Assembly: GCF_003258945.1 (NCBI RefSeq)
Contig: NZ_QLIX01000017.1
Coordinates: 48,375 to 112,374 of the forward strand
Length of the DNA stretch: 64,000 bases
DNA from: Roseicella frigidaeris
Lineage (GTDB): Bacteria > Pseudomonadota > Alphaproteobacteria > Acetobacterales > Acetobacteraceae
Direction of reading: 5' to 3'
Positions 17,877 through 27,238 of this stretch are shown piece by piece (the stretch's first letter is position 1; each line of letters begins with the position of its first letter). Made by a program: the position numbers and the translations under genes. Under the pieces are notes generated by a model. The model made no database searches and was not told the origin of the DNA. It was given only the letters and a program-made list of their open reading frames with translations.

Positions 17877-19400
17877 TCAGCCCGGCTCGACCTCGACCAC
17901 CGCCTCGAGGCCGAGCGCCGCGCCCAGCGCCTCCACCCGGCGCAGAACGCTGTCGCCGGCGAAGACGCCGCTGCCCTCGTCGAGCCGCAGCACCAGCCGC
18001 CCGCCCTCCCGCCGCAGCGCGGTGCCGGCGAGCAGCGCCGGCGTGCCGCCGCAGAGCGTGTAGGCGAGGCGCAACGCCGCCGCGAGCGCCTCGGCCCGGC
18101 GGATCGCCGGCATGTCCAGCAGCACCTGCGTCGGCGCCATGAAGGGCGCGTTCGGCGGCGCCTCGTAGCGCAGCGCCGCCACCAGGGCGAGGAAGGCGCG
18201 GGCATGGTGGTCGAGCCCGACGCCGTTCTGCCGCAGCACGCGCAGGAAGGCCTGCTCGGCCCGGTATTCCGGATGGTCGTGGCTGCCGATGTCGGAGAGC
18301 CAGCAGGCCGCCTCCCGCAGCATGCGCGCGGCGCTGTCCTGCTCGGCGAAGACCGGGTCGATCCAGGCGAGCAGCGCCGGCGGCAGGCCGGGCTCGCGCC
18401 CCCAGCGCAGCGCCAGCTCCCGCGCCGCGGCCAGCAGCGGGTCCTCCGCGCGCGTCGCCGGGTCGAGCAGCCGTGCGTACCAGCCCTCGCGCAGGCCGTT
18501 GGCCGAGAAGACCACGCGCCCGGCGCCGGTCGCCCGCAGCAAGCGGCGCAGCGCGACGGCCGCGAAGGGCAGGTCGCCCAGCCGCTTCTGCGGCGCGCCC
18601 GGCATGCGCTCGAGCGTCCGGCGGGAGGCCGCCATGACCACGCCGGCGAGGTCGCGCGCCTCCTCCCGCCGCAGCACGTAGTGGTGGACGATGGCCAGCG
18701 GATAGCCGGTCTGGGCGATATGCATCCGCGCCAGGGCCCGCCAGGCGCCGCCGACGAGGTAGAGGTCCCGCCCCGCCCCCTCGGCGAGCCAGGGCACCTC
18801 GGCCAGCCCCTGCTCGGTCACCGCCCGGGCCCGCACCACATCGCCCCCGGAGCGTTCGGCCAGGCGGATCACGCCGAGCGGCAGGGAGGCGGCACGGATC
18901 GCGCGGCCCTCGTCCAGCCGCACCACCTCGAGGCTGCCGCCGCCGATATCGCCGAGGATGCCATCCGCGCCGGGAAAGCCGAGCAGCACGCCATCGGCCG
19001 AGAGGCCGGCCTCCTGCTCGCCGGGCAGGATGCGGATCGGCACGCCGGGCAGCCGCTCCTGCAGCGCCGTGACGAAATCGGGGCCGTTGCTCGCATCGCG
19101 CACCGCGGCGGTGGCCAGCACCTCCAGTGGATCGGCGTTCATGGCGCGCGCGACGGCGTGGTAGCGCGCGAGCACGGTCAGCGCCTGGGTGATCGCCTCC
19201 TCGTTCAGCCTGCCGCTCGCCTGCAGCCCGCGGCCGAGGCCGAGCACGGCCTTCTCGTTGAAGATGGCGAGCGGGTTGCGCCCGGTCCCCTCGAAGATGA
19301 CGAGGCGCACGGAGTTGGAGCCGAGATCGACGACGCCGCTGCGGCTGGGGCTGCCGGCGGCGGGCATGCCGCCCGGGCGGGAGGGGGCCATGGTGTCCAA
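17877..19400 (-). CDS. ppx: Ppx/GppA exopolyphosphatase
   Basis: A 507-residue actin-fold phosphatase that releases phosphate from polyphosphate chains and may also hydrolyse pppGpp. VVDLGSNSVRLVIFEG (about 22-37) is the first phosphate loop; [24 protein letters not shown] and DIGGGSLEVVRL form the rest of the catalytic core. The C-terminal half is the helical HD-like region (SDIGSHDHPEYR). Its start lies 5 bases from the ppk stop, so ppk and ppx form one transcription unit. MAPSRPGG at 19391 is an alternative start. Confidence 0.92.
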   Translation of the reverse strand: MDTMAPSRPGGMPAAGSPSRSGVVDLGSNSVRLVIFEGTGRNPLAIFNEKAVLGLGRGLQASGRLNEEAITQALTVLARYHAVARAMNADPLEVLATAAVRDASNGPDFVTALQERLPGVPIRILPGEQEAGLSADGVLLGFPGADGILGDIGGGSLEVVRLDEGRAIRAASLPLGVIRLAERSGGDVVRARAVTEQGLAEVPWLAEGAGRDLYLVGGAWRALARMHIAQTGYPLAIVHHYVLRREEARDLAGVVMAASRRTLERMPGAPQKRLGDLPFAAVALRRLLRATGAGRVVFSANGLREGWYARLLDPATRAEDPLLAAARELALRWGREPGLPPALLAWIDPVFAEQDSAARMLREAACWLSDIGSHDHPEYRAEQAFLRVLRQNGVGLDHHARAFLALVAALRYEAPPNAPFMAPTQVLLDMPAIRRAEALAAALRLAYTLCGGTPALLAGTALRREGGRLVLRLDEGSGVFAGDSVLRRVEALGAALGLEAVVEVEPG

Positions 19401-19405
19401 GCGGA

Positions 19406-21589
19406 TCAGTCCTGTGCCACGCGGTCCTGCCGGGCGCGGCGGCTGCCCTGCGTCGTGGTCCGCCGCAGGGCGCTGCCCCTGCCCGACAGCGAGGGGTTGG
19501 TCATGAAATACTCATGCGCCGAGACCGGGTTCGCGCCGGGATCGACGCGCCTCCACTCGCCGCCCGGCTGCAGCTGCCAGCTCTGCGCCGTGTCCTTCAG
19601 ATTGACCACCATGATCTGGTCGAGAACCTGCGCATGGACGGTCGGGTTCTCGACCGGCACCAGCGTTTCCACGCGCCAGTCCATGTTGCGGGCCATCCAG
19701 TCGGCCGAGGAGATATAGACCCGGGCGCGGCGCGAGGGGAGACGGTGGCCGTTGCCGAAGGCGATGATGCGCGAATGTTCCAGGAAGCGGCCGACGATCG
19801 ACTTCACCCGGATGTGCTCGGAGAGCCCCGGCACGCCCGGCCGCAGGCAGCAGATGCCGCGCACCACGCACTCCACCTTCACCCCGGCCTGGCTCGCCCG
19901 GTAGAGCGCGTCGATCAACTGCATGTCGACCAGGCTGTTCATCTTCAGCCAGATCCCCGCCGGCTTGCCCTCGCGCGCGAAGCGGATCTCCTGCTCGATC
20001 AGGCCGAGCAGGGTCGGGCGCGTGGTCAGCGGCGAGAAGGCGAGCGCCTCCATCGTCTCCGGCCGGGCATAGCCGGTCATGTAGTTGAACAGCTTCTGCG
20101 CATCCCGCGTCAGCGCCGGATCGGCGGTGAAGAAGGAGAGGTCGGTGTAGATGCGCGCGGTGACCGGGTGGTAATTGCCGGTGCCGAAATGCGCGTAGGA
20201 GCGCATCGCCACGCCCTCGCGCCGCACCACCAGGCTGACCTTGGCGTGCGTCTTCAGCTCGACGAAGCCGAAGACCACCTGCACCCCGGCCGCCTCCAGC
20301 TCGCGCGAGAGGGCGATGTTGCGCTCCTCGTCGAAGCGCGCCTTCAGCTCGACCATGGCGGTCACGCTCTTGCCGGATTCCGAGGCCTCGATCAGCGCCC
20401 GGGCGATCGGGCTGTCGCGGCTGGTGCGGTAGAGCGTCTGCTTGATGGCGACCACGTTCGGGTCGCGCGCCGCCTGACGCAGGAATTGCACCACCACGTC
20501 GAAGCTCTCATAGGGGTGGTGGACGATGATGTCCTTGGCGCGGATGGCGGCGAAGCAATCGCCGCCGAAATCGAGGATCCGCTCCGGGAAGCGCGGCGTG
20601 TAGGGGGTGAAGAGCAGGTCGGGGCGGTCGTCGACGATGAGCTGCTTCAGGTCGGCGATGCCGAGCAGCCCATCGACCACCACGACGCTGCCGGGCGAGG
20701 CGTCGAGCTCCTCGACCACGAACTCGACCATGTCGGCCGGGGTCGCGGCGGTGACGGTCAGATGGATCGGCCGGCCGCGGCGGCGCCGCTTCAGCGCCGT
20801 CTCGTAGGACCGCACGAGGTCCTCCGCCTCCTCCTCGAACTCCACATCGGTGTCGCGGATCAGCCGGAACAGCCCGTGCTCGGCAGGGATGAAGCCGGGG
20901 AAGAGCCGGCTGAGGGAGAGGGTGATCGCGTCCTCGAGCAGCAGGAAGCGGATCGCCTTCTCGCCCTCGGCCGTGGGCAGGCGGATGAAGCGGTCGATCT
21001 GCGGCGGCAGCGGCAGCAGCGCCCGCATGGTGCCGCCATCCTCCTCCCGCACCAGCTTCAGCACCATGCAGAGCGCGAGGTTGGTGATGAAGGGGAAGGG
21101 ATGCGCCGGATCGACCGCGAGCGGCGTGAGGACCGGGAAGACCCGCTCCATGAACCAGTTGGAGAGCCAGTCCCGGTCGGCCTCGCTCAACGCCTCCGGC
21201 GTCGCCAGCACCAGCCCGGCCGCCGCCAGCAGGCCGCGCAGCTCGCGCCATTCCTGCTGCTGGCCGTCGATCAGTTCCTTCGCCCGCGCCAGGGTCTCGG
21301 CGAGCTGCTGCGAGGGCGTGCGGCCATCCGGCGAGAGGGTGGCGATGCCGGCCCGCTCCTGCCCGATCAGCCCGGCGACGCGGACCGAGTAGAACTCGTC
21401 GAGGTTGGAGGCCGAGATCGCCACGAAGCGCAGCCGCTCGAGCAGCGGGTGGTGCGGGTTCGCCGCCTCCTCCAGCACCCGGGTGTTGAAGTCGAGCCAG
21501 GACAGCTCCCGGTTGATGAAGCGCGCCGGCTGCTCGAGGGTGATGGCGGGCTCGGCCTCGGCCGGCGGCAGCACTTCGGCGAGCGACAT
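19406..21589 (-). CDS. ppk: polyphosphate kinase 1
   Basis: A 727-residue PPK1 that makes polyphosphate from ATP, reversibly. [20 protein letters not shown] and [16 protein letters not shown] mark the N domain; [18 protein letters not shown] and KQTLYRTS lie in the kinase core. [19 protein letters not shown] holds the autophosphorylated His, and [19 protein letters not shown] is the second PLD-like half. Paired with ppx downstream, giving synthesis and breakdown in one operon. It begins 34 bases after the hdaA stop. Confidence 0.95.
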   Translation of the reverse strand: MSLAEVLPPAEAEPAITLEQPARFINRELSWLDFNTRVLEEAANPHHPLLERLRFVAISASNLDEFYSVRVAGLIGQERAGIATLSPDGRTPSQQLAETLARAKELIDGQQQEWRELRGLLAAAGLVLATPEALSEADRDWLSNWFMERVFPVLTPLAVDPAHPFPFITNLALCMVLKLVREEDGGTMRALLPLPPQIDRFIRLPTAEGEKAIRFLLLEDAITLSLSRLFPGFIPAEHGLFRLIRDTDVEFEEEAEDLVRSYETALKRRRRGRPIHLTVTAATPADMVEFVVEELDASPGSVVVVDGLLGIADLKQLIVDDRPDLLFTPYTPRFPERILDFGGDCFAAIRAKDIIVHHPYESFDVVVQFLRQAARDPNVVAIKQTLYRTSRDSPIARALIEASESGKSVTAMVELKARFDEERNIALSRELEAAGVQVVFGFVELKTHAKVSLVVRREGVAMRSYAHFGTGNYHPVTARIYTDLSFFTADPALTRDAQKLFNYMTGYARPETMEALAFSPLTTRPTLLGLIEQEIRFAREGKPAGIWLKMNSLVDMQLIDALYRASQAGVKVECVVRGICCLRPGVPGLSEHIRVKSIVGRFLEHSRIIAFGNGHRLPSRRARVYISSADWMARNMDWRVETLVPVENPTVHAQVLDQIMVVNLKDTAQSWQLQPGGEWRRVDPGANPVSAHEYFMTNPSLSGRGSALRRTTTQGSRRARQDRVAQD

Positions 21590-21622
21590 CGGGCAGAGCC
21601 TCCGACAGCAGTCCGGCGAATC

Positions 21623-22393
21623 CTACAGCAGGGTCGGGGTGGACGGCCAATCGGCTTCCCGGATCGCCATCGAATCGTCATCCTCGACGGCGTCGCCGAG
21701 CTCCGGCCAGTCCGCCAGCACCGCCCGCGCCAGGGCCCGGGTGACGCGGCCGCCGGCGGCGAGGGCGGCGCGGTCGAGCCGGGCCGCCGCCTCGGCCATC
21801 GCCGCCGCCTCGCGCGGCAGCCGGGCCAGCAGCCAGTCCTGCACCCCACGCTCGACCCGGAGCTGGCGCAGCCGGAAATGCCGCCGCAGCAGGGCGGCGA
21901 GCAGCGCATCGCTCGGCGGATGCACGGCGACGGCGGTCATCGCCCGCAACCGGCTGCGCAGATCGGGCAGGGCGACCCGCCAGCGCGCCGGCGCCTCCCG
22001 CCCGACGAGCAACAGGCGCTGGTCGCGCTCGGCACAGAGGTTGAGGAGGTGCAGCAGCGCTTCCTCCTCTGGCGCGCAATCCGCGTCGTCGAGGACGAGG
22101 CCGGCCCCGGCCGGCACCTCGGGCAGGCCGCGCAGCGCGAGGCCGTCCAGCGCCGGCCAGCGCCGCGCCGCGGCCAGGCCGCGCAGCATATGCGTCTTGC
22201 CCGTCGCCGCCGGGCCGAAGAGGCCGAGCCGGCCGCCCGGCCAGCGGTCCGGCCGCTGCAGCCAGGCCAGCGCCTCGACATTCGAGGCATCCTCCAGCAG
22301 CTCCTCCTCGGCCCAGGAGGCGGCGACGGGCAGCGGCAGGGCGAGCTGGCGCGGCGCGGGCGGCGGGATCGGCGGGCGGCCCTCCGGCGGCAT
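21623..22393 (-). CDS. hdaA: DnaA-like regulatory inactivator HdaA
   Basis: A 256-residue DnaA-paralogous AAA+ protein. It starts with a short clamp-binding region (RQLALPLPVAASW; QLALPL resembles the beta-clamp motif), then Walker A LFGPAATGKTHML and Walker B GLVLDDADCAPEEEAL. The DNA-binding domain of DnaA is absent, as expected for Hda. The role is to stimulate DnaA-ATP hydrolysis with the sliding clamp and limit re-initiation. The start codon overlaps the stop of the upstream AI-2E family gene by one base (TGATG), so translation is probably coupled. Confidence 0.87.
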   Translation of the reverse strand: MPPEGRPPIPPPAPRQLALPLPVAASWAEEELLEDASNVEALAWLQRPDRWPGGRLGLFGPAATGKTHMLRGLAAARRWPALDGLALRGLPEVPAGAGLVLDDADCAPEEEALLHLLNLCAERDQRLLLVGREAPARWRVALPDLRSRLRAMTAVAVHPPSDALLAALLRRHFRLRQLRVERGVQDWLLARLPREAAAMAEAAARLDRAALAAGGRVTRALARAVLADWPELGDAVEDDDSMAIREADWPSTPTLL

Positions 22394-23649
22394 CAGAGCC
22401 CCGTGCGCGGCGGATCGAGATAGAGCGGGCTCTCGAGGTAGCGCCGCAGCCAGTAGCGGGCGATGACGCCGGCCACCGCCGCGATCGGCACGGCGAGCAG
22501 CACGCCGAGGAAGCCGAAGGCGACGCCGCCGGCGAAGAGGGCGAAGATCACCCAGACCGCATGCAGCTCCACCCGGTCGCCGAGCAGGCGCGGATAGATG
22601 ATGTAGCCCTCGACCACCTGCCCGGTGAGGAAGATGGCGAGCACCGTCAGCACCCCGTTCCAGGTGCCGAATTGCGCCAGCGCCAGGCCGAGCGCGGTGA
22701 GCAGCCCGGTGATGGAGCCGATATAGGGGATGAAGGAGAGGATGCCCGACAGCAGCCCGACGGTGAGCCCGAGCTCGAGCCCGATCGCCGAGAGCGCCGC
22801 GGCGTAATAGACGGCGAGCAGCGCGCAGCAAAGGAGTTGCCCGCGCAGCCAGGCGGAGAGCAGCCGGTCGGTGTCGCGCGCCAATTGCCGCAGCGTCGAG
22901 GCGGAGCGCCGCGGCAGCCAGGCATCCATGCGCAGCACCATGCGCGGCCAGTCGCGCAGCAGGTAGAAGGCGACCACCGGCGTCACGGTGACCAGGGTGA
23001 AGACGTTGAACAGGGCGACGCCGCCGCCGAGCAGCCGCGCCACCGAGGTGCCGAGCCAGGAGATGATCGCCCCGGCCTGTCCCACCGCGAGGTCCTGCAG
23101 CCTGGTGTCGAAGACATCCGGGCCGAGCCGGGCCGAGAGCACGATCAGCGCGTCCCGCACCGCCTGGCCGACGCCGAGCACGTAGCTCGGCAGGCGCTGC
23201 AGCAGCACCGTGACCTGCGAGATCAGCAGCGGATAGAGCAGCAGCAGGCCGAGCAGCGCGACCGCCACCATGCCGAGCACGAGCAGCAGCGCGGCCAGGC
23301 CGCGCGGCAGGCCGACCCGGCTCAGCCGGGTCGCCACCGGGTCGAGGAAATAGGCGATCACCGCCGCCAGGACGAAGGGCGTCAGGATCTGCGAGAACAG
23401 CCAGAGGGCGAGCAGCAGGGCGCCGCCGAGGCCGGCGAAGAGGGCGATGCGCTGCCCGCGGGTGGAGACGCGGGCGGCCCCGGCCGGCCGCGGCGGCTCC
23501 GCCCGGGCCCGGGCGGGCGGCTCGGCCGCGGGGGCGGCGGCCGGGGTGGTTGTCGGGGTGGTCGCCGGGGCGGCCAGCGGGCCGGTTGCGGGGGGCCGCG
23601 GCGCGCCGCGCCCGGCTGGCAGCAGCGTCATCCCCGCCTCACGACGCAT
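22393..23649 (-). CDS. AI-2E family (PerM-like) membrane transporter
   Basis: A 418-residue membrane protein. The first ~55 residues are a Pro/Ala/Thr-rich, probably disordered tail. Paired hydrophobic helices follow (LFAGLGGALLLALWLFSQIL, a second pair at about 105-125), then a long soluble middle segment, and a C-terminal set of four helices with SGILSFIPYIGSITG and VELHAVWVIFALFAGG, characteristic of the AI-2E/PerM family. Members are proposed exporters or Na/H antiporters; the substrate is unknown. The first ATG (23649) overlaps the preceding gene by 11 bases; ATG 23631 would avoid this. Confidence 0.87.
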   Translation of the reverse strand: MRREAGMTLLPAGRGAPRPPATGPLAAPATTPTTTPAAAPAAEPPARARAEPPRPAGAARVSTRGQRIALFAGLGGALLLALWLFSQILTPFVLAAVIAYFLDPVATRLSRVGLPRGLAALLLVLGMVAVALLGLLLLYPLLISQVTVLLQRLPSYVLGVGQAVRDALIVLSARLGPDVFDTRLQDLAVGQAGAIISWLGTSVARLLGGGVALFNVFTLVTVTPVVAFYLLRDWPRMVLRMDAWLPRRSASTLRQLARDTDRLLSAWLRGQLLCCALLAVYYAAALSAIGLELGLTVGLLSGILSFIPYIGSITGLLTALGLALAQFGTWNGVLTVLAIFLTGQVVEGYIIYPRLLGDRVELHAVWVIFALFAGGVAFGFLGVLLAVPIAAVAGVIARYWLRRYLESPLYLDPPRTGL

Positions 23650-24250
23650 CGGGCGTCGCGCGCGGACGCCGCAGGGTGGCGACGACGTAGATGGCGCCCG
23701 AGGCCAGGGTGGAGAGCGCGACCGCCCAGATCAGCAGCGTGAGCAGCCCATCCGCCGAAAGCCCGAAGCCGGCGAGCAGCAGGGCGAGCGCGGCGAGGCC
23801 GATCTGCAGCGCCGTGTTGACCTTCGAGAGGATGAGCGGCCGGATCGCCGGCGGCTGGCCGAGCACCCAGAGCACCAGCACGCCGCCGACGATCAGCAGG
23901 TCGCGGAAGACGACCAGGATCGCCAGCCAGTCCGGCAGCACGCCGATGGCGGCCAGGGTGACATAGACCGAGACCAGCAGCGCCTTGTCGGCCACCGGGT
24001 CGAGCAGGGCGCCGAGCGCGCTGCGGGCGTTCCGCACCCGCGCCAGCCAGCCATCGACGGCGTCCGAGAGGCCGGCGCCGACGAAGAGCAGGAAGGCGAG
24101 GTCGAGCCGGTGCTGCAGGATCAGCCAGACGGTGGCCGGCACGGCGCAGAGCCGCGCCAGGGTGATGAGGTTGGGCAGGGTGACGAGCACGGCGGGCGCC
24201 GCGCCGTCCGCTCCCCTGCCCTCCCGCCCGGGCTCAAGGCCCGCCGGCAA
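23639..24250 (-). CDS. CDP-alcohol phosphatidyltransferase family protein
   Basis: A 203-residue integral membrane enzyme. The family signature is complete: D-G-x2-A-R-x8-G-x3-D-x3-D in SDAVDGWLARVRNARS followed by ALGALLDPVADK. About six hydrophobic helices follow. Such enzymes move a phosphatidyl group from CDP-diacylglycerol to an alcohol such as glycerol-3-phosphate (PgsA), or synthesise cardiolipin. LPNLITLARL near residue 25 is PgsA-like. The predicted start overlaps the upstream gene by 17 bases; a downstream GTG is possible. Confidence 0.85.
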   Translation of the reverse strand: MPAGLEPGREGRGADGAAPAVLVTLPNLITLARLCAVPATVWLILQHRLDLAFLLFVGAGLSDAVDGWLARVRNARSALGALLDPVADKALLVSVYVTLAAIGVLPDWLAILVVFRDLLIVGGVLVLWVLGQPPAIRPLILSKVNTALQIGLAALALLLAGFGLSADGLLTLLIWAVALSTLASGAIYVVATLRRPRATPDAS

Positions 24251-24959
24251 GGACCAGGCGCCAGGCTTCGCCCGGACGCGTCCCGACGGCAGGGGCGAGT
24301 TGCAGGCCGAGCCCGCCGAGATCGCCGGCCACGCTCTCCACCGGCGCGCGCAGCCCGAGCCGGACCCGGGCCGCGTCCACGGCGATGGCGCGCAGTTCCA
24401 CCGAGGCCACCGGCCCCGCCCCCTTCAGCCGGCGCAGCATCTCCAGCCATTCGCCCATGGAGTGATAGATGGCGACGGCATCCACCCAGTTCGAGGCCGG
24501 GCCGCCGGGCGTGGCCGTCGCCCCGCCCGCAGCCGCGGCCGGCGGCGCCAGCCCCGGCACCCGGCCGGCCAACGCGCCACGCACCCGGTTGCCGTTGAAA
24601 TTCACGGTGATCCGGCCGGCATAGCGGGTCGGCGAGGTGCGCTCCTGCTCGATGACGATCGAGCTCACCATGTTGTCGATCTGCGAATCGGACAGGTTGG
24701 GCGCGGTGGTGCCGGCCTCGGTGGCGAGCCGCTCCCAGGCGGTGCGGCGGCCGGCGGCGAGCGCCCGCTCCCGCGCCAGCACGCCGTTCTCGGCGCTGGC
24801 CTCGGCCGGGATGCCGCGCTGCACGAGGTTCAGCACCGGGCCGGCGGCCTCGGGGCCAATGGCGGGCGCGGCGGCCGGCTCGGCGGCGGGCGTCTGCGCC
24901 GCGGCGGGCCACGCGATGCCGAGCGCGATCGCCAGCGGAATCGCCGCCCGGACCCTCAT
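24234..24959 (-). CDS. DUF2066-like secreted protein
   Basis: A 241-residue protein with signal peptide [20 protein letters not shown] and cleavage near AAAQ. The segment [18 protein letters not shown], then ISRYxGRI-like [17 protein letters not shown], matches the DUF2066 pattern found beside purM in alphaproteobacteria. A Gly/Ala/Pro linker precedes a C-terminal domain ([20 protein letters not shown]). Function is unknown. The ATG at 24959 has AAGGGG six bases upstream; ATGs at 24965 and 24992 are less well placed. Transcribed away from purM. Confidence 0.7.
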   Translation of the reverse strand: MRVRAAIPLAIALGIAWPAAAQTPAAEPAAAPAIGPEAAGPVLNLVQRGIPAEASAENGVLARERALAAGRRTAWERLATEAGTTAPNLSDSQIDNMVSSIVIEQERTSPTRYAGRITVNFNGNRVRGALAGRVPGLAPPAAAAGGATATPGGPASNWVDAVAIYHSMGEWLEMLRRLKGAGPVASVELRAIAVDAARVRLGLRAPVESVAGDLGGLGLQLAPAVGTRPGEAWRLVLAGGP

Positions 24960-25245
24960 GCCCATCCCCTTGCCCCTGCGGATCCCCGCCATCGGCCCTC
25001 CTGCCCGGGGATCGTCCCGGCCGCTGCCTGTTCCCGGCGATGGTCCCGCGCCCGGCCGGGACCGCCCCGTGGTTCCTCTGGACCCCGAGCGGCCGGTGCG
25101 GCCAAGCTGGCCGCGCCGGCCGATGCCGGTCCGGGCCCGCGGTCCGCATCCGAACCCTCTCTGGACTCCGGCGCGCGGCGCGCCTAGGGCGCGGCGACAC
25201 GGCCGTGCCGCCGCCTTGACTCCCCTTAGCCGATTGGAGGCCGCC

Positions 25246-26343
25246 CTGACCAGTTCCCGCAATGTCACGTCCGGTACGACTGCCGCCGGCAGCCTGACCT
25301 ATCGCGAGGCCGGGGTGGACATCGAGGCCGGCGACACGCTGGTCGAGGCGATCAAGCCGCTGGCGAAGCTGACCGCCCGCAGCGGCACCATGGGCGGCCT
25401 CGGCGGCTTCGGCGCACTCTTCGACCTCAAGGCGGCGGGCTTCACCGATCCGGTCCTGGTCTCCTCGACCGATGGCGTCGGCACCAAGCTGCGCCTGGCG
25501 ATCGAGGCCGGGCAGCATGCGACGGTCGGCATCGACCTCGTCGCCATGTGCGTCAACGACCTCGTCGTGCAGGGGGCCGAGCCGCTCTTCTTCCTCGACT
25601 ACTTCGCCACCGGCCGGCTGCGGCCGGCCCAGGCGCACGACGTCATCGCCGGCATCGCCGCCGGCTGCCGCGAGGCCAATTGCGCCCTGGTCGGCGGCGA
25701 GACGGCGGAGATGCCAGGCATGTATGCCGAGGGCGACTACGACCTCGCCGGCTTCGCCGTCGGCGCGGCGGAGCGCGGGGCGCTGCTGCCGCGGGCGGTG
25801 GGTGCGGGCGACGTGCTGCTCGGCCTGGCCAGCAGCGGCGTGCATTCCAACGGCTTCTCCCTGGTGCGGCGGGTGGTCGCGGCGGCCGGGGCGGCGCTCG
25901 CCGACCCGGCCCCCTTCGCCCCCGGCCAGAGCCTGGCCGAGGCGCTGCTGGCGCCGACGCGGCTCTATGTGCGGTCGCTGCTCGCCTTGCACCGCGCCGG
26001 CCTGCTGAAGGCGGCGGCGCATATCACCGGCGGCGGCCTGCCGGGCAACCTGCCGCGGGTGCTGCCGGAGGGCGTGACGGCGGTGATCGATGCCGCCGCC
26101 TGGCCGGTGCCGCCGGTCTTCGCCTGGCTCGCCCGCAGCGGCAATGTCGCGGCGGACGAGATGCTGCGGGTCTTCAATTGCGGGATCGGCATGGTCGCCG
26201 TGGTCGCGGCCGGCGAGGCCGAGGCGGCGGCGCGGCAACTCACCGCGGCCGGGGAGCAGGTCTTCCGCATCGGCGCGCTGGAGGCGGCGCCGGGCCCGGC
26301 CGGGCTGCGCATCGAGAACCTGCCCGCCGCCTGGCCGCGCTGA
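25246..26343 (+). CDS. purM: phosphoribosylformylglycinamidine cyclo-ligase (AIR synthetase)
   Basis: Fifth step of purine synthesis: FGAM + ATP to AIR. The protein has [20 protein letters not shown] near the N terminus, [55 protein letters not shown] and [13 protein letters not shown], all PurM landmarks. No ATG or GTG lies in frame before the conserved region. GGAGG at 25236-25240 sits five bases before CTG 25246, giving an ~365-residue protein; TTG at 25216 or 25234 is the alternative. purN follows one base after the stop. Confidence 0.92.
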   Translation: MTSSRNVTSGTTAAGSLTYREAGVDIEAGDTLVEAIKPLAKLTARSGTMGGLGGFGALFDLKAAGFTDPVLVSSTDGVGTKLRLAIEAGQHATVGIDLVAMCVNDLVVQGAEPLFFLDYFATGRLRPAQAHDVIAGIAAGCREANCALVGGETAEMPGMYAEGDYDLAGFAVGAAERGALLPRAVGAGDVLLGLASSGVHSNGFSLVRRVVAAAGAALADPAPFAPGQSLAEALLAPTRLYVRSLLALHRAGLLKAAAHITGGGLPGNLPRVLPEGVTAVIDAAAWPVPPVFAWLARSGNVAADEMLRVFNCGIGMVAVVAAGEAEAAARQLTAAGEQVFRIGALEAAPGPAGLRIENLPAAWPR

Positions 26344-26344
26344 G

Positions 26345-27037
26345 ATGCCGCGCCTGCGCACCGCCGTCCTGATCTCCGGCCGCGGCTCCAACATGGCGGC
26401 GCTGCTCTCCGCCGCGCGCGACCCGGCCTATCCGGCCGAGATCGCCCTGGTGCTGTCGAACCGCGCCGATGCCGCCGGCCTCGAGCGCGCGGCGGCGGCG
26501 GGGGTGCCGACCGCGGTGGTGGAGAGCCGCGGCTTCCGCGGCGACCGCGCCGGCTTCGAGGCGGCGATGCAGGCCGAGCTGGCCCGGCACGGCATCGGCC
26601 TCGTCGCGCTGGCCGGCTTCATGCGGGTGCTGACCCCGGCCTTCGTCGAGCATTGGGCCGGCCGGCTGGTGAACATCCACCCCTCGCTGCTGCCGGCCTT
26701 CCCGGGGCTCGAGACGCATGAGCGGGCGCTCGCCGCCGGCGTGCGGCTGCATGGCTGCACCGTGCACCTCGTCAGCGCCGGGGTGGATGAGGGGCCGATC
26801 CTGGCGCAGGCGGCGGTGCCGGTGCTGCCGGGCGACACGCCCGCCGCGCTCGCCGCCCGGGTGCTGGCGGAGGAGCACCGGATCTATCCGGCGGCGCTCG
26901 CCTGGCTGGCGGCGGGGCGGGTGCGGGTGGAGGCGGGACGCGCCCTGGTGACGGAGGCCGCGGCCCCGGCCGCCAGCCTGATCAACCCCTTGCCGGAATC
27001 TGCGGCGCTTCCTACACCGTCGCACCGGATCGGATGA
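26345..27037 (+). CDS. purN: phosphoribosylglycinamide formyltransferase 1
   Basis: A 230-residue GAR transformylase using 10-formyl-THF in purine synthesis. LISGRGSNMAALL at 8-20 is the phosphate-binding loop; LAGFMRVLTPAFVEHW, NIHPSLLPAFPGLETHERAL with the catalytic Asn/His, and GCTVHLVSAGVDEGPI with the Asp are all present. The ATG lies one base after the purM stop, so translation is coupled. A ~25-residue tail after the catalytic fold is slightly long. The next small gene overlaps its stop codon. Confidence 0.94.
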   Translation: MPRLRTAVLISGRGSNMAALLSAARDPAYPAEIALVLSNRADAAGLERAAAAGVPTAVVESRGFRGDRAGFEAAMQAELARHGIGLVALAGFMRVLTPAFVEHWAGRLVNIHPSLLPAFPGLETHERALAAGVRLHGCTVHLVSAGVDEGPILAQAAVPVLPGDTPAALAARVLAEEHRIYPAALAWLAAGRVRVEAGRALVTEAAAPAASLINPLPESAALPTPSHRIG

Positions 27038-27204
27038 GGGACGCGGCCGTGGCTGAGCAGCAGAGCTACGATTTTTCGGCGGTCGAGGCGAGGGACATCC
27101 TCGCGGACCGGCAGCGCGGCTGGGTGGGCTTCACCAAATTCCTGACCTGGGCGATCGCCCTCACCGTCCTGGTGCTGCTGGGCCTGTTCCTCTTCGTCGC
27201 CTGA
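27034..27204 (+). CDS. small membrane protein, aa3-type cytochrome c oxidase subunit IV-like
   Basis: A 56-residue protein whose ATG overlaps the purN stop (ATGA). It has a charged N-terminal half (YDFSAVEARDILADRQRGW), then GFTKFLTWAIALTVLVLLGL, a single transmembrane helix, and ends FLFVA. Length, the aromatic/basic patch just before the helix, and the T/W positions fit the bacterial aa3-type oxidase subunit IV family (PF07835-like). No other oxidase genes are near. GTG at 27049 (MAEQQSYD) is an alternative start. Confidence 0.6.
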   Translation: MRDAAVAEQQSYDFSAVEARDILADRQRGWVGFTKFLTWAIALTVLVLLGLFLFVA

Positions 27205-27238
27205 GGCGGTCGGGGCCGCGATCGGCCCCGCACCGGCT

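Noticed and set aside
19512..22423. A long plus-strand frame (969 residues) opposite ppk and hdaA
   Set aside because: Antisense to ppk, whose catalytic motifs are complete; no recognisable domain.
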